32,125 nucleotides of DNA from Beijerinckiaceae bacterium (GTDB lineage: Bacteria; Pseudomonadota; Alphaproteobacteria; Rhizobiales; Beijerinckiaceae). Below are positions 26,915 to 32,125 of the stretch, piece by piece. The position numbers and the translations under genes were made by a program. A model generated the notes under the pieces. The model was not told the DNA's origin. It was given only the letters and a program-made list of their open reading frames with translations, and did no database searches. The stretch spans positions 1-32,125 of the forward strand of contig CANMLK010000015.1 of the NCBI GenBank assembly GCA_947498445.1, read 5' to 3'. Positions within the stretch are counted from its first letter, which is position 1. Each line of letters opens with the position of its first letter.

Positions 26915-28152
26915 GCCAAGCGCGGGCGCCCGGACAGGACAAATCTGGCGGAGCGCTTGCCGAAAATATTTTGCACTTTGCGCGGGCGTTGCGCGCAGCG
27001 GGCCTGCCGATTGGCACGGGCGCGGCGCTCGACGCCATCAGCGCGATCGAGGTTGCGGGCGTGCGCAACCGCGATGATTTTCGCGTGACGCTGGAAGCGG
27101 TGTTCGTCAAAAAGCGTGAACACGCTGCGGTGTTTGACGAAGCGTTCCGCATTTTCTGGCGCCGTCGCGGCTTCCTTGAACAATTGATGACGCTGATGTC
27201 GCCGGTTGATCAGCCCGCAAACGGGCCAGGCGCGCCAGTTGAAAAGCCCGCTGCTGCGGCTGCACGGGTAGCGCAGGCGCTGATGGGCAAGCGCGAACCT
27301 GAGCGCGAGGAAAGCGCCGTCACTTACGATCAATCGTTCACGGTCTCGCAAGAAAAACTCCTGCAGCGCAAGGACTTTGCGCAAATGAGCGCCGCTGAGA
27401 TCGCGGACGCCTTGCGCGCCATCGCGGCGCTGGATCTGTCTGGCGATGAGCGGCGTACGAGGCGTTTTGCGCCTGCTCGCTCTGGCGCGCGCATCGATTT
27501 GCGCCGCACGCTGCGCCGCTCCATGCGCGGTGGCGGCAGTTTCATTGATCTTGCGCGCACCGCGCCGCAGGTGCGCAAGCCGCCCATCGTGATCTTGTGC
27601 GACATCTCGGGTTCGATGGCTGAATACACGCGCGTGTTTTTGCATTTCTTCCACGCGCTGACAGAGAAACGCGGGCGCGTGCACACGTTTCTGTTCGGCA
27701 CGCGGCTCACCAATGTCACGCGCGCGCTGCGCCACAAGGACCCCGACGAGGCGCTCGCGCAATGCTCCGGCGATGTTCTCGACTGGTCGGGCGGCACGCG
27801 CATCGGACAGTGCCTGCGCCAGTTCAATCGTGATTGGTCGCGGCGCGTGCTGGGGCAGGGCGCCACGGTATTAATCTTCACCGACGGACTTGAGCGGGAG
27901 GGCGTGAGCGAGCTTGCCCGCGAGATGGAGCGTTTGCACAAATCCGCCCGCCGCCTTGTCTGGCTCAATCCGCTGCTGCGGTTTGAGCGGTTTGAGCCGC
28001 GCGCGCAGGGCGTGTGGGCCATGCTGCCGCATGTGGACGAGTTCCGGGCGGTCCACAATCTGGCGAGCGTAGCCGCGCTGGCGGCGGCGCTTTCGGCGCC
28101 CCGAACAGGCGGCGCCGTCGATCCGCGGATGTGGTTGAAGCGCGTGGGCTGA
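26911..28152 (+). CDS. coxE: VWA-domain protein, CoxE-like
   Basis: KPPIVILCDISGSMAEYTRVFLHFFHALTEKRGRVHTFLFGTRLTNVTRALRHKDPDEALAQCSGDVLDWSGGTRIGQCLRQFNRDW: MIDAS DISGS and CoxE-type VWA. Confidence 0.92.
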   Translation: MSQARAPGQDKSGGALAENILHFARALRAAGLPIGTGAALDAISAIEVAGVRNRDDFRVTLEAVFVKKREHAAVFDEAFRIFWRRRGFLEQLMTLMSPVDQPANGPGAPVEKPAAAAARVAQALMGKREPEREESAVTYDQSFTVSQEKLLQRKDFAQMSAAEIADALRAIAALDLSGDERRTRRFAPARSGARIDLRRTLRRSMRGGGSFIDLARTAPQVRKPPIVILCDISGSMAEYTRVFLHFFHALTEKRGRVHTFLFGTRLTNVTRALRHKDPDEALAQCSGDVLDWSGGTRIGQCLRQFNRDWSRRVLGQGATVLIFTDGLEREGVSELAREMERLHKSARRLVWLNPLLRFERFEPRAQGVWAMLPHVDEFRAVHNLASVAALAAALSAPRTGGAVDPRMWLKRVG

Positions 28153-28169
28153 AGCTCCACCTCATGCGC

Positions 28170-28214
28170 CGCTTGGTCATGAAACGCTTGGTCATGAAGC
28201 GCTTGGTCATGGCG
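28170..28214. repeat. 15-bp tandem repeat, 3 copies of CGCTTGGTCATGAAR (last copy degenerate)
   Basis: CGCTTGGTCATGAAA / CGCTTGGTCATGAAG / CGCTTGGTCATGGCG. Confidence 0.9.
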
Positions 28215-28268
28215 CGCGGGAGCGCTATATTCATTCGTACATTCCGACTTTAGCTCCGGGAGGCTCTC

Positions 28269-28592
28269 ATGCTCGCCACCGACGAAAACATTCTGGCCCG
28301 CGCCGAGGACTGGCGAAAAGCAGGCAAGGGCGTCGCCATTGCGACCGTTACGGAAACCTGGGGCTCGGCGCCGCGGCCGGTCGGCTCGCATCTCGTCATC
28401 GATGAAGATGGTCATTTCCTGGGCTCCGTTTCGGGCGGGTGCGTCGAGGGCGAGGTTGTCAGCGAGGCGATGGACACGATCGCCGATGGCAAGCCGCGCA
28501 TTCTGGAGTTTGGCGTGGCCGATGAAGCTGCGTGGCGCGTTGGCCTCTCGTGCGGCGGGCGTATTCGCGTCTATGTCGAGAAGGTGGTCTGA
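28269..28592 (+). CDS. XdhC/CoxI N-terminal-domain protein (Mo-cofactor maturation)
   Basis: MLATDENILARAEDWRKAGKGVAIATVTETWGSAPRPVGSHLVIDEDGHFLGSVSGGCVEGEVVSEA...WRVGLSCGGRIRVYVE; 107 aa, no Rossmann domain. Confidence 0.92.
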   Translation: MLATDENILARAEDWRKAGKGVAIATVTETWGSAPRPVGSHLVIDEDGHFLGSVSGGCVEGEVVSEAMDTIADGKPRILEFGVADEAAWRVGLSCGGRIRVYVEKVV

Positions 28593-29311
28593 TGCGTTTC
28601 GATGTTCTGGCCGCAATGAATGGCGAACGCGCGGCGCGGCGCGCCTGTGTGCTCGTCACCGAAATGCCCGGCGGTGATCAGCGGTTTGTGAAAGCCGCTG
28701 ATCTGGCGTCCGATCCGCTCGCCGAGATTCTTGAGGCGAGCCTGCGCACTGGCAAGAGCGGCATGGTGGAGCACGAGGGCCGCTCGTATTTCCTTACCGT
28801 GCAGGCGCCGCCCGCGCGGCTGATCGTGATTGGCGCCGTGCATATTACGCAAGCGCTGGCGCCCATGGCGCGCGTCGCGGGGTTCGATCTGACGATCATC
28901 GATCCGCGCACCGCGTTCGCCACGCTGGAGCGTTTTCCGGACGTGACGCTGATTGCCGACTGGCCGCAGGAGATCATCCCGACGCTTGGGCTTGATCGCT
29001 ATACGGCGGTTGCGTGTTTCACGCACGATCCCAAGATTGACGATCCGGGGATCGAAGCGGCGTTGTCTGCGGAGTGTTTTTATGTCGGCGCGCTCGGCTC
29101 GCGAAAGACCCACGGCAACCGCGTGCAACGCCTGAAGGAGAAGGGTTTCTCCGATGAGCAGATTGCGCGCATCAAGGCGCCCATCGGCGTTGATATCGGC
29201 GCGGTGAGCCCGGCGGAAATCGCCGTGTCCGTGCTTGCGGAAATCGTGCTTTCGCTGCGCAAGAAGCCTTTGCGCGCGGACGCGCCGCAACGCGCTGGAG
29301 CAGCGGCGTGA
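28592..29311 (+). CDS. XdhC-family protein, C-terminal Rossmann-domain type
   Basis: PPARLIVIGAVHITQALAPMARVAGFDLTIIDPRTAFATLERFPDV...YVGALGSRKTHGNRVQRLKEKGFSDEQIARIKAPIGVDIGAVSPAEIAVSVLAEIVL; ATGA-type overlap with the preceding gene. Confidence 0.92.
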   Translation: MRFDVLAAMNGERAARRACVLVTEMPGGDQRFVKAADLASDPLAEILEASLRTGKSGMVEHEGRSYFLTVQAPPARLIVIGAVHITQALAPMARVAGFDLTIIDPRTAFATLERFPDVTLIADWPQEIIPTLGLDRYTAVACFTHDPKIDDPGIEAALSAECFYVGALGSRKTHGNRVQRLKEKGFSDEQIARIKAPIGVDIGAVSPAEIAVSVLAEIVLSLRKKPLRADAPQRAGAAA

Positions 29312-30339
29312 AGTTTGGACCTGTAGCGGTGGCCGACAGCGTTGGCGCCATCGCTGCACACAGCATTCGGTATGACAGTTTCGTCCTCAAGAAGGGGGAG
29401 ACCGTCACGCGCGCGCATGTGGAGAGCCTGCGCGGCGCGGGCATTCTGGAAATTGTCGTCGCGCAGCTTGAAGGTGATGATGTTGGCGAGAATGACGCAG
29501 CTGGCGCGCTGGCCCGCGCGTTGGCCGGCGCCCATGTTCGTATTGAAAAGCCATTCACCGGGCGTAGCAATCTGTTTGCCGAACGCGCGGGCGTGCTGGT
29601 CATCGACGAGGCGGGCGTCAATGGCGTCAACGATGTTGACGAAACGTTGACCGTCGCAACGCTGGCGCCATGGAAGGCTGTGGTCGCAGGCGAGATGATC
29701 GGCACGGTGAAGATCATTCCCTACGCTGCGCCAAGACGTGGGCTCGACGCCGCGTTGGCTCTGTCACGCAAGGACTTCATCAAGGTTGCCGCATTCAGCG
29801 GCAAGAAGGTCGGCGTCATCTCGACATTGCTGCCGGGCCTGAAGTCGGCGACGGTGACCAAGACGTTGCGCGTGATGAGCGAACGCCTTGCGCCAATGGG
29901 CGGCGAAATTGTATGCGATTTGCGCACGCCCCATGAGTCCGGGGCGCTCTCCGCAGCGATTCGCGAGGTCGCGCCGCTCGCTGACATTGTGGTGGTCTTC
30001 GGCGCCTCCGCGATCACCGACCGGCGGGACGTGATCCCCTCTGCGCTCGTCCATGCGGGCGGCGAGATTGTGCATCTGGGCATGCCGGTTGATCCGGGCA
30101 ATCTGCTGCTGTTGGGGCGCATCGCAGGCAAGCCGCTGCTGGGAGCGCCGGGTTGCGCGCGCTCGCCAAAGGAAAACGGCTTTGACTGGGTGCTGCAGCG
30201 ACTCTTTGCCGACCTTGAGGTTACGGCGTCCGACGTCAGGCGCATGGGCGTTGGCGGCTTGCTGATGGAAATCGTCACACGCGGTCAGCCGCGTGAAGGT
30301 CAGCAGGGCGAAACCGGCGGTTCTGGCGACGATGACTGA
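29308..30339 (+). CDS. Molybdopterin-binding/MoeA-like (MoCF_biosynth) protein
   Basis: MKFGPVAVADSVGAIAAHSIRYDSFVLKKGETVTRAHVESLRGAGILEIVVAQLEGDDVGENDAA...MPVDPGNLLLLGRIAGKPLLGAPGCARSPKENGFDWVLQRL; GTG start overlapping the upstream stop. Confidence 0.88.
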   Translation: MKFGPVAVADSVGAIAAHSIRYDSFVLKKGETVTRAHVESLRGAGILEIVVAQLEGDDVGENDAAGALARALAGAHVRIEKPFTGRSNLFAERAGVLVIDEAGVNGVNDVDETLTVATLAPWKAVVAGEMIGTVKIIPYAAPRRGLDAALALSRKDFIKVAAFSGKKVGVISTLLPGLKSATVTKTLRVMSERLAPMGGEIVCDLRTPHESGALSAAIREVAPLADIVVVFGASAITDRRDVIPSALVHAGGEIVHLGMPVDPGNLLLLGRIAGKPLLGAPGCARSPKENGFDWVLQRLFADLEVTASDVRRMGVGGLLMEIVTRGQPREGQQGETGGSGDDD

Positions 30340-30943
30340 GCGCCCGCGCATTGCGGCTGTCATTTTGGCCGCTGGACAGTCGAGCCGCTATCGGGCGGCC
30401 GATCCCTCCGCCGTCTCGAAAGTTGTTGCGACGCTCGCAGGTAAGCCCCTTGTGCGACACGTTGTGGAAGCGGCGTTCGCCGCTGACCTTGATCCGGTCG
30501 TCGTGGTCACCGGCTTTGCGCGGGAGGCGAGCGTAGCCGCACTTGAGGGGCTGGCGGTCAGCTTTGTCCACAATCTGTCCTTTGCGAGCGGTTTGTCGTC
30601 GTCGCTGAAGACCGGCGTTGCTTCCTTGCCTGATGACGTGGCGGGCGCCGCGATCTTGCTGGCTGACATGCCCAGGGTGAGCGGCGATTTGCTGCACACT
30701 CTTGCGGCGGTGTTCCACGATAATCCGCACGCCTCTGCGCTTGCGCCAAATCTGAATGGGCAGCGCGGCAATCCGGTTTTTATCCGCCGCGCGCTTTTCG
30801 ATGACGTTGCGCGGCTTGAGGGCGACGTCGGAGCGCGCGCGTTATTGCGAGGCCGCAGCGACGTTATTGACGTGGCGATGGACGACGAAGCCGTCGCATT
30901 TGATGTCGACACGCCGGACGCATTGACCGCGCGCGACGCGTGA
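30332..30943 (+). CDS. Nucleotidyltransferase family protein (MobA/MocA-like)
   Basis: MTERPRIAAVILAAGQSSRYRAADPSAVSKVVATLAGKPLVRHVVEAAFAADLDPVVVVTGF...GAAILLADMPRVSGDLLHTL. Confidence 0.9.
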   Translation: MTERPRIAAVILAAGQSSRYRAADPSAVSKVVATLAGKPLVRHVVEAAFAADLDPVVVVTGFAREASVAALEGLAVSFVHNLSFASGLSSSLKTGVASLPDDVAGAAILLADMPRVSGDLLHTLAAVFHDNPHASALAPNLNGQRGNPVFIRRALFDDVARLEGDVGARALLRGRSDVIDVAMDDEAVAFDVDTPDALTARDA

Positions 30944-30951
30944 CGCCTCGC

Positions 30952-31761
30952 TTACGATGCGCCTGCGATGCGCAGCCTTGCCGAAGCCGAGCCGCAGCCG
31001 AACAGGGTATTGATGTCTGCGCACGGCAAGGGCCGCGAAAACAGGTAGCCCTGAAGCTCGTGGCAACCGGCCTCGATGAGCGCCCGCTGTTGCTCTGACG
31101 TTTCCACACCCTCAGCCGTGACGGTGAGGCCAAGGTTCCGGCCGAGCTGGACGATGGAGCGCACAAGAATATCCGATTCCGGGTCCATGGATTCGACGAA
31201 GGCGCGGTCAATCTTGATCTTGTCGAGCGGCAGCTTGCGTAAATAAATCAGGCCGGAATATCCGGCTCCAAAGTCATCAAGCGCAACCCTTATCCCGAGT
31301 TTGCGCAATGCCGCGAGTTTCGCGTAGGCGCGGGGCATGTCTTCGACAGGGAAATGTTCCGTCAACTCCAGTTCAAGCCGGTCAGGCGGAAAGCCTGTTT
31401 CATTTAAAATACGGCGAACGGTGTTGAGAAAGCCGAATTGCAGCTGCTTTGGCGAAATGTTGACGGCCACGCATACGCCCGGCCAGTTCAGGCCTTCCGA
31501 ACATGCGCGTTGCAACGCCCATTCGCCAAGGTCGCACACGAAGCCAGATTGCTCGGCGACCTCCAGAAAGTCTTGGGGGGAAGCCAACTGACCGGAAGGC
31601 AAGCGCATGCGCATGAGCGCTTCCACAGTGACCGTGCGCGCAGTCGTCGCCGATACGATGGGCTGATAATAAAGGGTAAACTGGTTGCGCTGGAGGGCCT
31701 GGGCCAAATCGTCCCGCGTAAACGCTGTCTCGGATCGATCTACAGTCATTCTTTGTCCCAA
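30952..31761 (-). CDS. Stand-alone EAL-domain protein (putative c-di-GMP phosphodiesterase)
   Basis: FTLYYQPIVSATTARTVTVEALMRMRLPSGQLASPQDFLEVAEQSG...NISPKQLQ...LELELTEHFP...ALDDFGAGYSGLIYLRKLPLDKIKIDRAFV...VTAEGVET...LQGYLFSRPLP. Confidence 0.93.
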   Translation of the reverse strand: MGQRMTVDRSETAFTRDDLAQALQRNQFTLYYQPIVSATTARTVTVEALMRMRLPSGQLASPQDFLEVAEQSGFVCDLGEWALQRACSEGLNWPGVCVAVNISPKQLQFGFLNTVRRILNETGFPPDRLELELTEHFPVEDMPRAYAKLAALRKLGIRVALDDFGAGYSGLIYLRKLPLDKIKIDRAFVESMDPESDILVRSIVQLGRNLGLTVTAEGVETSEQQRALIEAGCHELQGYLFSRPLPCADINTLFGCGSASARLRIAGAS

Positions 31762-31910
31762 GCGCGGATCAGATCCGGTGGCACGACAGAGTGCAGTGGC
31801 GGATCAAAAAAAAGTCATAGCCGGAAATCACATTCTTCAATCAGCGGAGACTAGACGGGATTTATTAACGAGCCCTTCCGCTACAACAAAGAAAGACGCA
31901 GCGGCAACTA

Positions 31911-32125
31911 GAGCGCGTTGACATTCATCGTGTCCAAATATGCGCGCTGACGATTGATAGCATGGACATGAATGCTATCGGTGTTTGTTCGTAGCGCGTT
32001 GCGATGCGCCTGAAGTGTTTGAGCTTCAGGAAGAAGCGCTCGATGAGATTTCGTTCGCAATATAGCGCGTAGTCGCAGCGAACCTGTGGCGACGTCGTTC
32101 TGGGCGGAATGACGGCGATCGCGTT
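31911..32125 (-). mobile_element. IS5-family insertion sequence, partial, inverted relative to the copy at 1-146
   Basis: Reverse complement matches 1-149 with two base differences by eye; inner end GAGCGCGTTGACATT preceded by CTA. Confidence 0.82.
31925..32125 (-). CDS. IS5-family DDE transposase, C-terminal part; truncated by window end
   Basis: Minus strand reads ...AIAVIPPRTTSPQVRCDYALYCERNLIERFFLKLKHFRRIATRYEQTPIAFMSMLSIVSAHIWTR*. Confidence 0.88.
   Translation of the reverse strand, partial: NAIAVIPPRTTSPQVRCDYALYCERNLIERFFLKLKHFRRIATRYEQTPIAFMSMLSIVSAHIWTR

Noticed and set aside
27330-28616. 428-aa minus-strand ORF
   Set aside because: Antisense to coxE and the XdhC-type gene; composition typical of a shadow ORF.

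Overview
The window is high-GC alphaproteobacterial (Hyphomicrobiales/Rhizobiales-like) chromosomal DNA. Both ends lie inside inverted, non-identical copies of an IS5-family transposase, so it looks like an IS-bounded contig or segment. From left to right it contains: an IS-truncated TctC/Bug-type solute-binding protein gene; rpsD with a clear terminator; an NAD(P)H-quinone-oxidoreductase-like flavodoxin-fold gene; a divergent Fe(3+) ABC transporter (binding protein, permease, ATPase) with an Irr/ICE-box-like site upstream; a KGG-repeat stress protein; an RBBP9-like hydrolase; an orphan TctC protein; purB; rpe; an MFS transporter; a NylC-like P1 peptidase; and ccdA. These are followed by a branched-chain/aromatic-type ABC transporter set (livJ-like, livFGMH) with two more TctC-related loci (one intact, one remnant). 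The right third is a composite locus: pcaC and a pcaD carrying a long lysine/alanine-rich histone-H1-like tail, divergent from a CO-dehydrogenase/xanthine-dehydrogenase-type molybdenum hydroxylase cluster (coxG, coxS, coxM, MoxR/coxD, YkgJ-like, coxE, two XdhC-type genes, MoeA-like, MobA/MocA-like), then an EAL-domain gene. The main observations are: (1) the molybdenum hydroxylase cluster has no large catalytic subunit (coxL) at the S/M junction or anywhere in the window; (2) the enol-lactonase is fused to a ~155-aa H1-like basic tail; (3) the liv, pca and cox genes form one apparent uptake-plus-oxidation locus with 13-bp tandem repeats in the shared divergent control region; (4) there is a candidate small RNA or bidirectional terminator between divergent genes; (5) degraded or IS-interrupted TctC copies are present. 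All assignments come from reading the sequence; no database search was run.
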